Positions 9,243 to 16,959 of a DNA stretch of 64,000 bases are shown piece by piece. The DNA is taken from NCBI RefSeq assembly GCF_031191185.1, contig NZ_CP133465.1, positions 1,980,001 through 2,044,000 of the forward strand, given 5' to 3'. This stretch comes from Prevotella nigrescens (GTDB lineage: Bacteria; Bacteroidota; Bacteroidia; Bacteroidales; Bacteroidaceae). A program made the translations under genes and the position numbers. Each line of letters begins with the position of its first letter. The first letter of the stretch is position 1. Below the pieces are notes generated by a model. It saw only the letters and a program-made list of their open reading frames with translations, searched no databases and was not told the DNA's origin.

Positions 9243-9290
9243 CAAAGATAAAAAAAATATTCTATATTTAAAAGCATTTGTGTATCTTTG
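9243..9290. promoter_or_regulatory. Divergent -7 boxes for rsmA and the LPG-synthase-like gene
   Basis: TATCTTTG occurs on the minus strand at 9243-9250 and on the plus strand at 9283-9290. The plus box ends 8 bases before the ATG at 9299, so that transcript would have almost no leader. The -33 elements are not obvious. Confidence 0.55.
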
Positions 9291-9298
9291 CTTTCCGA

Positions 9299-10309
9299 AT
9301 GGAAACGAAGAAGTTACTCTATAACATTGTGAAGATTGTGCTACCTCTTGTTTTGGGTGGTGGCATTCTTTATTGGATGTATAGAGATTTCGACTTTGTA
9401 CAGATGCGCAAGGTGGTAACGAACGAAATGGATTGGACATGGATGCTGCTGTCTATGCCGTTCGGAATACTTGCACAAACCTTCAGAGGCTGGCGCTGGA
9501 AACAAGTTTTAGAACCGTTGGGGGAGAAAGCGCGCAATTCTGTTTGCGTTAATTCTATATTTCTCTCTTATGCAGTCAGTCTTGTGGTGCCTCGAGTAGG
9601 TGAATTTGCACGCTGTGGGGTATTGAGCCAATACGACAATGTACAATTTCCGAAAGCTTTAGGAACGGTTGTTACAGAACGGGCAGTGGACATTATAATT
9701 GTCATGTTGATGGCACTGTTTGCAATTCTGTCGCAAATAAAGATATTCACAAACTTTTTCTTCAGAACAGGCACAAGTGTTGACAACATCTTCGACAAGT
9801 TCTCATCAACGGGCTGGATTGTTACAGGCATCTGTGCAATCGCTGTTGTCATCTTGTTGTACATTATTCGGAGACACTTACCATTATATAAGAAGATGAA
9901 AGGTGCGCTGACAGGAATTTGGCAAGGCATTACTTCCGTTCGAAATGTACGAAATATGCCCTTATTTGTTTTCTACAGTTTGGCTATATGGGGTTGCTAC
10001 TTTCTGCATTTCTACTTAACGTTCTTCTGTTTTCCTCAAACGGCATCATTGGGGGCTACTTGCGCTTTGGTATGTTTCGTTGTTGGATCGATAGCAGTAA
10101 TTGTTCCGACACCGAATGGAGCCGGACCATGGCACTTTGCAGTGAAAACTATGCTTATAATATATGGTGTAGCCGATGTAAGAGCACTTTACTTCGTGCT
10201 GATAGTACATACATTGCAGACGCTATTAGTAATTTTACTTGGCGTTTATGCCTGGATAGCCTTGGCATTCACGCAAAAAAGGAGAATTAGAATGAGTGGT
10301 ATCCATTAA
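9299..10309 (+). CDS. Lysylphosphatidylglycerol-synthase-type transmembrane protein
   Basis: 336 residues from the ATG at 9299. An upstream in-frame ATG at 9278 is rejected because the -7 box (9283-9290) would lie inside the coding region. The protein is almost wholly membrane-embedded (about 8 helices) with RGWRWKQVLEPLG near residue 65 and VGEFARCGVL, typical of PF03706 (UPF0104), the flippase domain of MprF and of stand-alone homologues. There is no aminoacyl-transferase domain, so lipid modification is not implied; a role in lipid or polyisoprenoid transfer is only inferred. pepD follows after 54 bases. Confidence 0.85.
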   Translation: METKKLLYNIVKIVLPLVLGGGILYWMYRDFDFVQMRKVVTNEMDWTWMLLSMPFGILAQTFRGWRWKQVLEPLGEKARNSVCVNSIFLSYAVSLVVPRVGEFARCGVLSQYDNVQFPKALGTVVTERAVDIIIVMLMALFAILSQIKIFTNFFFRTGTSVDNIFDKFSSTGWIVTGICAIAVVILLYIIRRHLPLYKKMKGALTGIWQGITSVRNVRNMPLFVFYSLAIWGCYFLHFYLTFFCFPQTASLGATCALVCFVVGSIAVIVPTPNGAGPWHFAVKTMLIIYGVADVRALYFVLIVHTLQTLLVILLGVYAWIALAFTQKRRIRMSGIH

Positions 10310-10363
10310 TTAAGAGACAGATATCAAACAAATATATACTAACCCTTTAAAATAAACAAAACT

Positions 10364-11818
10364 ATGAGTGAAATTAGAAATCTCAAGCCAGAACTTCTTT
10401 GGCGCAACTTTGACGATTTGACACAAATACCACGTCCAACTGGACACATGGAAAAGGTGCAGGCTTTCTTGCTCGACTTTGCAAAGAAAGTTGGAGTTGA
10501 AGCATTTGTAGACCCCGCAGGAAACGTTGTTATGCGCAAACCAGCCACTCCGGGCTACGAAAACCGCAAGGGCGTCATACTTCAGGCACACATGGATATG
10601 GTGCCACAGAAAAGTCCTGACAGCAACCATAACTTTGAAACAGACCCTATCGAAACTCACATTACCGATGGTTGGGTTTATGCGAACAATACAACACTTG
10701 GTGCCGATAATGGTGCTGGCGTTGCTGCAATTATGGGTGTTATGGAAGACAAGACTTTGAAACACGGGCCTATCGAAGGACTTATTACAAGGGACGAAGA
10801 GACGGGTATGTTCGGTGCAAACGACCTTCCTGAAGGCGAATTGCAGGGCGACATATTGCTAAACTTGGATTCTGAAACATGGGGCAAGTTCGTTATCGGC
10901 TCTGCTGGCGGTGTTGATATAGACTCAACATTGAAGTATAAGGAAGTTGCCAACGACCAGGAAACAGCTGTCAGGATTACATTGAAGGGCTTCCGTGGTG
11001 GGCATTCTGGTCTTGAAATACACGAAGGACGTGCTAACGCAAACAAAGAAATGGTACGTTTCGTTCGCAACGCTATGGCTGAACTTGGTGTCCGCTTAGC
11101 TGTATGGCAAGGTGGCAATATGCGCAATGCTATTCCTTTCAAGGCAGAAGTTGTACTTGCACTTGCTAAAGATAAAGTTGCAGCACTCAAAGAAATGGTG
11201 GAAGCACAGCGTCAATTGATTGAAAGCGAGTTTAAAACGATTGAAAGCAACGTCGAATTCTTTGTTGAAGATGCAGAAAAGCCTGCTGCACTTGTTCCTG
11301 CAGAAATCCAGGACAACATCATCAACGCTATCTATGCTGTTCATAATGGTGTTTTGCGTATGATTCCAGCTTATCCTGACGTTGTTGAAACTTCTTCTAA
11401 CCTTGCCATAGTAAATATTGATGCAAACAACACTCACTTTAAAATCCTTGTTCGTTCTGCCCGTGAAGATATGAGAGAATATCTTGCAGCACAGATTAAG
11501 AGTTGCTTCGACTTGGCAGGTATGAAGACGGAACTCAGTGCAAGATACGGTGGCTGGGACCCAAATCCAAACAGCGAAATCTTGAACTTGCTGGAAAAGG
11601 TGTATAAAGAACAAACTGGCGAAGATGTAATTGTACAGGCAGACCACGCAGGACTCGAATGTTCAATTATTCTCGGCAAGTATCCACACCTTGACGTTGT
11701 TAGTCTTGGCCCGACTATTCGTAGCCCCCACACAGCAACAGAACGCTTCAAGATAGACACTGCACAGCCTTTCTGGGACTTGTTGGTGAAGACTTTGGAA
11801 GAAATTCCTGCTAAATAA
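10364..11818 (+). CDS. pepD: Aminoacyl-histidine dipeptidase (M20 family)
   Basis: 484 residues, typical for PepD. Metal and catalytic blocks are QAHMDMV (H76, D78), GADNGAGV and RDEETGMFGA, and a C-terminal DHAGLECSI. It is a zinc dipeptidase that cleaves Xaa-His and other dipeptides in the cytoplasm, supporting peptide-based growth. There is no signal peptide. A strong terminator follows, so the unit with the upstream membrane-protein gene ends here. Confidence 0.95.
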   Translation: MSEIRNLKPELLWRNFDDLTQIPRPTGHMEKVQAFLLDFAKKVGVEAFVDPAGNVVMRKPATPGYENRKGVILQAHMDMVPQKSPDSNHNFETDPIETHITDGWVYANNTTLGADNGAGVAAIMGVMEDKTLKHGPIEGLITRDEETGMFGANDLPEGELQGDILLNLDSETWGKFVIGSAGGVDIDSTLKYKEVANDQETAVRITLKGFRGGHSGLEIHEGRANANKEMVRFVRNAMAELGVRLAVWQGGNMRNAIPFKAEVVLALAKDKVAALKEMVEAQRQLIESEFKTIESNVEFFVEDAEKPAALVPAEIQDNIINAIYAVHNGVLRMIPAYPDVVETSSNLAIVNIDANNTHFKILVRSAREDMREYLAAQIKSCFDLAGMKTELSARYGGWDPNPNSEILNLLEKVYKEQTGEDVIVQADHAGLECSIILGKYPHLDVVSLGPTIRSPHTATERFKIDTAQPFWDLLVKTLEEIPAK

Positions 11819-11870
11819 GGAAGAATTTCCAGTAAATAAGGCAGTAAACCACTGCTTCTTATAACACAAT

Positions 11871-11927
11871 AAATCCGTTAGTCAAGTTAAAAACTTTGTG
11901 TTTTACTTGTGCTAACGGATTTTTTTG
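11871..11927 (+). terminator. Terminator of pepD
   Basis: AAATCCGTTAG (11871-11881) pairs with CTAACGGATTT (11912-11922) and is followed by T's. The -33 and -7 of the corA promoter overlap its right half. Confidence 0.8.
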
Positions 11928-11937
11928 TCTACTTTTG
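11907..11937 (+). promoter_or_regulatory. Promoter of corA
   Basis: TTG at 11907-11909 and TACTTTTG at 11930-11937 with 20 bases between. The predicted start near 11943 gives a leader of about 125 bases. Confidence 0.65.
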
Positions 11938-11967
11938 CAAGCGTAAAACCAATATTTTAATTTATAA

Positions 11968-12003
11968 ATGGACGATTACCTTTCGAATGTTTTAAACGAA
12001 TAA
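11968..12003 (+). CDS. Possible 11-codon leader peptide of corA
   Basis: A small frame MDDYLSNVLNE ends at TAA 12001-12003, inside the corA leader and five bases before the first hairpin. Two acidic residues follow the start. In enterobacteria, leader peptides of Mg2+ transporter genes sense ribosome behaviour; applying that here is inference. No clear ribosome-binding site is seen, but these are often weak in this phylum. Confidence 0.35.
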   Translation: MDDYLSNVLNE

Positions 12004-12008
12004 CGTGA

Positions 12009-12068
12009 GGATAGCAATCTGACAGTTGCTAATCCCCACCAAAACTAAACTGATTGGAGATTAGCAGA
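12009..12068 (+). promoter_or_regulatory. corA leader with two mutually exclusive hairpins
   Basis: Hairpin 1 pairs GGATAGCAA (12009-12017) with TTGCTAATCC (12026-12035), one bulge. An alternative hairpin pairs GCTAATC (12028-12034) with GATTAGC (12059-12065). The second would bury the GGAG (12056-12059) that sits ten bases before the corA ATG. A ribosome ending the small upstream frame would cover hairpin 1 and favour hairpin 2, so the layout resembles a translational attenuator. Confidence 0.45.
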
Positions 12069-12995
12069 ATGAAGACATATTGGAATATTAGTGGGAAACT
12101 AAACACGATTAAAGAATGGCAGCCTAACTGCTGGATACAGGTTACTTGCCCTACCGAGCAAGAACAACAAGAATTAGAAGAGACTTATAACATTCCAGAT
12201 TATTTTATTTCGGACATCAGCGATACCGACGAGCGTGCACGCTACGAGTACGACGACGGCTGGATGCTCATCATCTTGCGTATTCCCTACGTAAAGGAAA
12301 TACGTTCCCGCACGCCTTATACAACAGTGCCATTGGGTATTATCCACAAGCGCGACGTAACCATTACGGTGTGCAACTTCGAAACCAACATGATGCTCGA
12401 CTTCGTTTCGTTCCAGCAAAAGCGCGGAGAGGGCTTCACCGACTATGTGGATATGATATTCCGACTTTTCCTTTGCTCTGCTGTCTGGTACTTGAAACGA
12501 TTGAAGCAGATAAGCAATCTTATAGACAAAGCAAAGCACAATCTTGACCAAGAGGTGAACAACGAAAGCCTTATCGGCTTGAGCCGTCTGCAAGATTCGC
12601 TCACTTACTTCGTTACATCTATTCGTGGCAACGAGAATTTGTTGGCTAAACTGAAGTTTAAGCTACAGGTAGATGAATTGGATGCCGACTTGATTGAAGA
12701 CGTAAATATTGAGATGAGTCAGGCACGGGAAATAACAAGCATTTATACCGATATTCTCGAATCGACAATGGACACCTATTCGAGCATCATTAACAACAAC
12801 ATGAACACCGTGATGCGAACACTTACTTCAGTATCTATTATAATGATGTTCCCCACGCTCATTTCCTCGCTTTTCGGAATGAATCTTATAAATGGTATGG
12901 AAACATCGCAATGGGGATTTGCCATTGCACTTATCCTTTCAGTTCTTGTTTCTGGAGTTACATGGTGGATTTTACGCCGTAAGCGATTAATATAA
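12069..12995 (+). CDS. corA: CorA-type magnesium/divalent cation transporter
   Basis: 308 residues from the ATG at 12069, preceded by GGAG. A TTG 15 bases upstream is in frame but less likely. A large cytoplasmic domain with a long helix is followed by two C-terminal membrane helices, with the signature FGMN between them and the loop LINGMETSQW. CorA forms pentameric channels for Mg2+ or other divalent ions in the inner membrane. The leader has an unusual structure (see the entries at 11968 and 12009). The sequence shows only the family, not the transported ion. Confidence 0.93.
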   Translation: MKTYWNISGKLNTIKEWQPNCWIQVTCPTEQEQQELEETYNIPDYFISDISDTDERARYEYDDGWMLIILRIPYVKEIRSRTPYTTVPLGIIHKRDVTITVCNFETNMMLDFVSFQQKRGEGFTDYVDMIFRLFLCSAVWYLKRLKQISNLIDKAKHNLDQEVNNESLIGLSRLQDSLTYFVTSIRGNENLLAKLKFKLQVDELDADLIEDVNIEMSQAREITSIYTDILESTMDTYSSIINNNMNTVMRTLTSVSIIMMFPTLISSLFGMNLINGMETSQWGFAIALILSVLVSGVTWWILRRKRLI

Positions 12996-13091
12996 TCCGA
13001 AAAACATTAGTATAATTCTTATATATAAAGAGAATTTCTGTATCCAATAAAAAAAATAAGTATAAATTTAGGTGGTTTAAAACTTTTTATC

Positions 13092-13099
13092 TAAGTTTG
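13092..13099 (+). promoter_or_regulatory. -7 box of the DUF349 gene
   Basis: TAAGTTTG followed by C, 93 bases before the ATG pair at 13193. No good -33 element is seen. Confidence 0.45.
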
Positions 13100-13192
13100 C
13101 ACCTTATTAAATAGTACTGCGCTTGTAGCCATTATAAAAAATAGCTACATCGGTATATAATGAAAAAACTCGAATCATAAACTAATAGTGAA

Positions 13193-15073
13193 ATGATGGA
13201 CTCTCAAGAGAATGCCCTTAATCAGGGATTAGAAGACGCAAAACAGCCTGAAATGACTGTAGAACAAACCGCCAATGATGCCGAAACAACAACAGATGAT
13301 GCGAAGAAGACAGCAGCGACGGTAATCGATAACCAACAATTAAGGGCTGAGAACACCCTCACCAAAAAGATTTACAACTCTAAAAAAGAGATTGTAGAAC
13401 GACTAAAAGAAATTGCTAACAGTGAAGATACCCCAGAAAAGGCAGAGATAGATTATCTGAAGACATCTTTTTATCGTATTCATACAACAGAACGCGATGC
13501 CCAGCAAAAAGCTTATATCGAAGCTGGTGGCGATCCAGAAAAATATCAGGTGTTACCAGACGAGGAGGAAGAGGAATTCAGAGCTGAGATGACTATTATC
13601 AAAGAAAAACGTCAGAAAGCATTCTTGGAGCAAGAAGAACTTAAACAAGAAAACCTGAAGAAGAAAGAAAGCATTATTGATAGAATAAAGGCAATGGCTA
13701 CAACGCCAGAAGAAGCAAACAAGAACTTCCAGGAATTTAAATCGTTACAGCAAGAATGGAAAACCATAAAACCTGTGCCTGCAGAAAAGGTTAACGAGCT
13801 ATGGCGCAACTACCAGCTGTACGTTGAACAATTTTACGATTTGCTGAACCTCAACCGTGAGGCACGCGAATACGATTTCAAGAAGAATCTTGAGAAAAAA
13901 ACGCAACTTTGCGAAGCTGCGGAGAAACTTGCAGACGAGCAAGATGTCATCAGCGCCTTCCATCAACTACAAGATTTACATCAGGAATATCGCGAGACTG
14001 GTCCGGTAGAAAAGGAACTCCGCGAACAGATATGGCAACGTTTCAAGGCTGCCAGTACCGTAATCAACAAACGACACCAGCAGCATTTCGAGGAAATACG
14101 TGCTGAAGAAGAAGAAAATCTTGTCAAGAAGACAGCACTTTGCGAGAAGGTAGAAGACATCGTAAGACAGGAACGCAAGAACACAGGCGACTGGGACAGC
14201 CAGTCAAAAGAAATCATAGCCTTGCAGCAAGAGTGGAAAACCATCGGTTTCACACCTCAGAAGATGAACACTAAAATCTTTGAACGCTTCCGTGCCGCAT
14301 GCGATGAGTTCTTCACGAAGAAGGGCGAATACTTCAAAGAACTGAAAGAAAAGTACGCCGAGAATGCAAAGCGCAAACAAGAACTTGTAGAAAAGGCACA
14401 GGCATTGAAAGATTCTACCGATTGGAAGAAGACGTCAGACAAGCTCATTGCCCTACAAAAGGAATGGAAAACAATTGGAATGGTTCCTAAGCGATTGGGA
14501 GACCAACTTTGGGAAGACTTCCTTGCAGCCTGCAATCATTTCTTTGAAGCTCGCAATGCAGTGCATGCTAACGAGCGTAACGAGGAACGCGAGAACCTTG
14601 TAAAGAAGAACGAGATTATAGAAAAGCTCAAGCAGCTTGCCGAAGGTACAGTAGAGAACCTGCAGGAAGAAATGCGCAAGCTCACCGATGAGTTCAACTC
14701 GATAGGCCATGTGCCATTCAAAGAGAAGGACAAGATGTTCAAAGAGTATCACGAAACACTTGATAAACTCTACAAGACATTGAACATTAAGGCATCTAAC
14801 CGGCGTATGGACAACTTCCGTAATAATTTAAAGAAGGTTGTCCAACGTGGCGAGAATGCAATCGATAATGAACGTGGACGTCTTGTTCGTCGTTTTGAAC
14901 AATTAAGACAAGACATCAACACATACGAAAACAACCTTGGCTTCCTCAGTATCAGCAGTAAGAAAGGAAATAATCTTATCGATGACATGAATCGTCGTGT
15001 GCAAAAACTAAAGGACGAGCTGGAAGAAATAAAACAAAAAATCAAGACTATCGATGCAGAGAGAAAAGATTAA
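13193..15073 (+). CDS. DUF349 repeat protein
   Basis: 626 residues, highly charged and helical, with two adjacent ATG codons at the start. After an acidic N-terminus (1-60) there are at least five DUF349 repeats, each with a motif like LQQEWKTIGFTP; the others are LQQEWKTIKPVP, LHQEYRETGPV, LQKEWKTIGMVP and LTDEFNSIGHVP. No membrane segment or signal peptide. The function is not known; a structural or nucleic-acid-linked role has been guessed for the family but nothing here tests it. It is a single gene with its own promoter and terminator. Confidence 0.9.
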   Translation: MMDSQENALNQGLEDAKQPEMTVEQTANDAETTTDDAKKTAATVIDNQQLRAENTLTKKIYNSKKEIVERLKEIANSEDTPEKAEIDYLKTSFYRIHTTERDAQQKAYIEAGGDPEKYQVLPDEEEEEFRAEMTIIKEKRQKAFLEQEELKQENLKKKESIIDRIKAMATTPEEANKNFQEFKSLQQEWKTIKPVPAEKVNELWRNYQLYVEQFYDLLNLNREAREYDFKKNLEKKTQLCEAAEKLADEQDVISAFHQLQDLHQEYRETGPVEKELREQIWQRFKAASTVINKRHQQHFEEIRAEEEENLVKKTALCEKVEDIVRQERKNTGDWDSQSKEIIALQQEWKTIGFTPQKMNTKIFERFRAACDEFFTKKGEYFKELKEKYAENAKRKQELVEKAQALKDSTDWKKTSDKLIALQKEWKTIGMVPKRLGDQLWEDFLAACNHFFEARNAVHANERNEERENLVKKNEIIEKLKQLAEGTVENLQEEMRKLTDEFNSIGHVPFKEKDKMFKEYHETLDKLYKTLNIKASNRRMDNFRNNLKKVVQRGENAIDNERGRLVRRFEQLRQDINTYENNLGFLSISSKKGNNLIDDMNRRVQKLKDELEEIKQKIKTIDAERKD

Positions 15074-15098
15074 ATCTTCCTTTCTGAAATAAATAAAA

Positions 15099-15128
15099 AA
15101 AGAGGGTGACAACGCACCCTCTTTTTTA
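15099..15128 (+). terminator. Terminator of the DUF349 gene
   Basis: AGAGGGTG and CACCCTCT form an 8-bp stem with loop ACAACG, preceded by A's and followed by TTTTTTAT. Confidence 0.85.
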
Positions 15129-15480
15129 TTTATTATATAAACATCAGCCATTATTCTTCTAACTTTTATATTATAAAATCCCATTTGGTAATTACATCTT
15201 TCTATTCCAAATATAACTCAGAGTTTAGAAGGGCAACACCTTGTTGTTTCCAGATGATTGTAGCCATATATTTAGCATTCAAGATAGATAGAAGTAGATA
15301 GGATTTAACCCAAACACATCACCAGTCCAATTATTATTATTATTATTTTATATTGATAATGTCGATTTTTGTTATCTTTTATGTGCTTGTCTCTTCTTTT
15401 TTAGTGCCTTCTCTCAACATAGAGTGCTTTTATTTGGATAAAATGGAACAAATGCAGGGCAATCCAGTCTCTATTATTTC
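15129..15480. other. Intergenic region with no gene seen
   Basis: AT-rich sequence with stops in all frames and a short ATT microsatellite (about 15325-15345). I see no conserved motif or RNA structure. Confidence 0.6.
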
Positions 15481-15519
15481 ATATAAAAAGCTAATATATT
15501 GGCGAACAATATATTAGCT
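15481..15519 (-). terminator. Terminator of tRNA-Gln
   Basis: A perfect 13-bp stem (AGCTAATATATTG with its complement at 15507-15519) around a 5-base loop, followed on the minus strand by CTTTTTATAT. Confidence 0.85.
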
Positions 15520-15541
15520 GAATAATAATCTGAATTTATTG

Positions 15542-15612
15542 TTGGGATACTCGGACTCGAACCAAGAATGACAGGACCAGAATCTGTTGTGTTACCATTA
15601 CACCATATCCCA
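15542..15612 (-). tRNA. tRNA-Gln (anticodon CTG)
   Basis: 71-base cloverleaf on the minus strand: acceptor TGGGATA/TATCCCA, D arm with GGTAA, anticodon loop TTCTGGT giving CTG, T arm containing GGTTCGAGTCC. Discriminator A. CTG reads CAG. It lies immediately beside the left copy of the inverted duplication. Confidence 0.92.
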
Positions 15613-15644
15613 ATATGTCTGCATTTCTTTCTGATTTGTGGTTG

Positions 15645-15675
15645 CAAAGTTACTACTTTTTTAATTAAGTACAAA
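15645..15675 (-). promoter_or_regulatory. Promoter of tRNA-Gln
   Basis: Minus-strand TTTG (15672-15675) and TAACTTTG (15645-15652), 19 bases apart. It lies within 20 bases of the stop of the truncated gene upstream. Confidence 0.75.
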
Positions 15676-15693
15676 AAAATATCCAAACTTTTT

Positions 15694-16269
15694 TCAACAT
15701 CTTATTTTCTGCGACAATGAAAGCTGTTTCGTGGTTACATAGTGTGTCGGCATACGGTAGGTTCCTTCAACAAAGTATTGACGGAAAGGCTTTACGCGCA
15801 CACCCATATCTACTTCCATACCATTTACCTTGTAAGGCTTTATGGTAATGATGTGTGGGCGTGTGTCGTTCGGAGCTTCGAACGAGATAAAGCCCACACC
15901 GTCTTCCATCGACTGTCCCGGAGCGAGCTGAATATCGTTGCGTGTCTTGTACTTGACATTTGTTCGGTCGTTGTCGAACCAATATTCAAATTCCACCGTA
16001 TTGATGGTAGTGTTCGACTGATTGTCCATATAGAACACATAAAAGATAGGTGCGTAGGGTTCTCCCACCTTCTGTGGGAAATAGTTTGCTCCATAGAAAT
16101 CGTCAAACTCCAACCCTTTCAGTTCCGGAGGTAAATTTCCCATGGGTGCTTTTTGTTGGTTCAATCGTAGCCTCTTGTACGTATTTTCCTGTGTTTGAGC
16201 CTTGGCAGGCATAGATAGGAATAATGCAGCAAGCAAGAAACCGATTACATGTAAATGCTTTTTCTCCAT
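15694..16269 (-). pseudogene. Truncated copy of the leucine-rich-repeat surface protein
   Basis: 191 residues. The first 177 match the start of the 985-residue protein at 32166 with only about two differences (QTQE for QTLE, YKRL for YKKL). Identity stops abruptly after MPTHYV and a short unrelated tail, TTKQLSLSQKIRC, leads to a stop. The signal peptide (to about residue 25) is intact, so it could still encode a small secreted protein, but the leucine-rich repeats and C-terminal tail are gone. It is the coding part of the left inverted copy. It may be a dead remnant or a donor for recombination. Confidence 0.85.
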
Positions 16270-16552
16270 ATTTCCAATAGATTATAGTTATTAAATAGGG
16301 GAGTAACTATTTTGTCAAGGTAAGGCAGCCGACTCCCTTTCACTGCCTTCTGTATAGGTTCTTAAGTGTAATCAACACTGATGTAATAGTATTGCAAATA
16401 TAATTATTATTTCTCACAAACGGAAATATACACTGAAATTATCGTATAAAGAGTATATATTCGATTTTAAGGTAACGTGAGTTCGATGAAATAAAGACGA
16501 TATGGCTTCAGCAATATTCCTCTTCCGAATAAGTCCTGAAATCGTAACTCCG

Positions 16553-16710
16553 TTACGGCAATCGTCGCTACGGGGTTACGGCAATCGTCGCTACGGGGTT
16601 ACGACAATCGTCGCTACGGAGTTACGACAATCGTCGCTACGGGGTTACGACAATCGTCGCTACGGAGTTACGCCAATCGTCGCTACGGGGTTACGATAAT
16701 CGTCGCAACG
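16553..16710. repeat. 23-base tandem array, left copy (7 units)
   Basis: Seven contiguous units starting at 16553, each containing TTACGRCAATCGTCGCTACG plus GGG or GAG; the last unit is shorter. The unit is a quasi-palindrome. There are no spacers, so it is not a CRISPR array. The right copy has six units. Confidence 0.9.
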
Positions 16711-16890
16711 AAACAGATAAATACAGATGCTCCCAAACACCGTGAATAGCGGTATTCTGATGATTGAAGAACGATGAATTCGTGCATTGGCAATTCGCTG
16801 AACTTACGATAGAGTATAACCTTATTTTCGAAAGACAAAGCGTCTCTTTCGAAATGGAAATCTGTCTGAACTCTTGGGGGGTAAACTAAA

Positions 16891-16925
16891 ATTTCCGGAA
16901 CTCGGACAAGCCGAATCCCGGAAAT
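16891..16925 (-). terminator. Terminator of the fimbrillin-like operon (also in the right copy)
   Basis: ATTTCCGGGATTCGG and CCGAGTTCCGGAAAT form a long stem around CTTGT, followed on the minus strand by TTTAG. The same hairpin ends the right copy at 31532-31566. Confidence 0.65.
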
Positions 16926-16959
16926 AATTTCTGTGTTGTTATATATAGTCTGTTTTCTC

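Larger units (their letters stand above)
15736..16925 (-). repeat. Inverted duplication, left copy
   Basis: About 1190 bases, nearly identical to the reverse complement of 31532-32699. It contains a hairpin (16891-16925), a 23-base tandem array, the promoter region (-7 box at 16395-16402 on the minus strand), the leader and the first 177 codons of a surface-protein gene. The copies differ in length by about one 23-base unit and in scattered substitutions. Confidence 0.9.

Noticed and set aside
12054..12068. TTG start five codons upstream for corA
   Set aside because: The ATG at 12069 has GGAG at the right distance; the TTG would put that GGAG inside the gene.
15474..15686. A 70-codon minus-strand frame near 15.5 kb
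   Set aside because: It covers tRNA-Gln and its terminator. The RNA structure explains the sequence.
16502..16699. A 65-codon frame through the left 23-base array, and a similar one at 31709-31933 on the other strand
   Set aside because: The peptide is only a translation of the repeat (period 23 residues from three units). Both copies have it because the region is duplicated.
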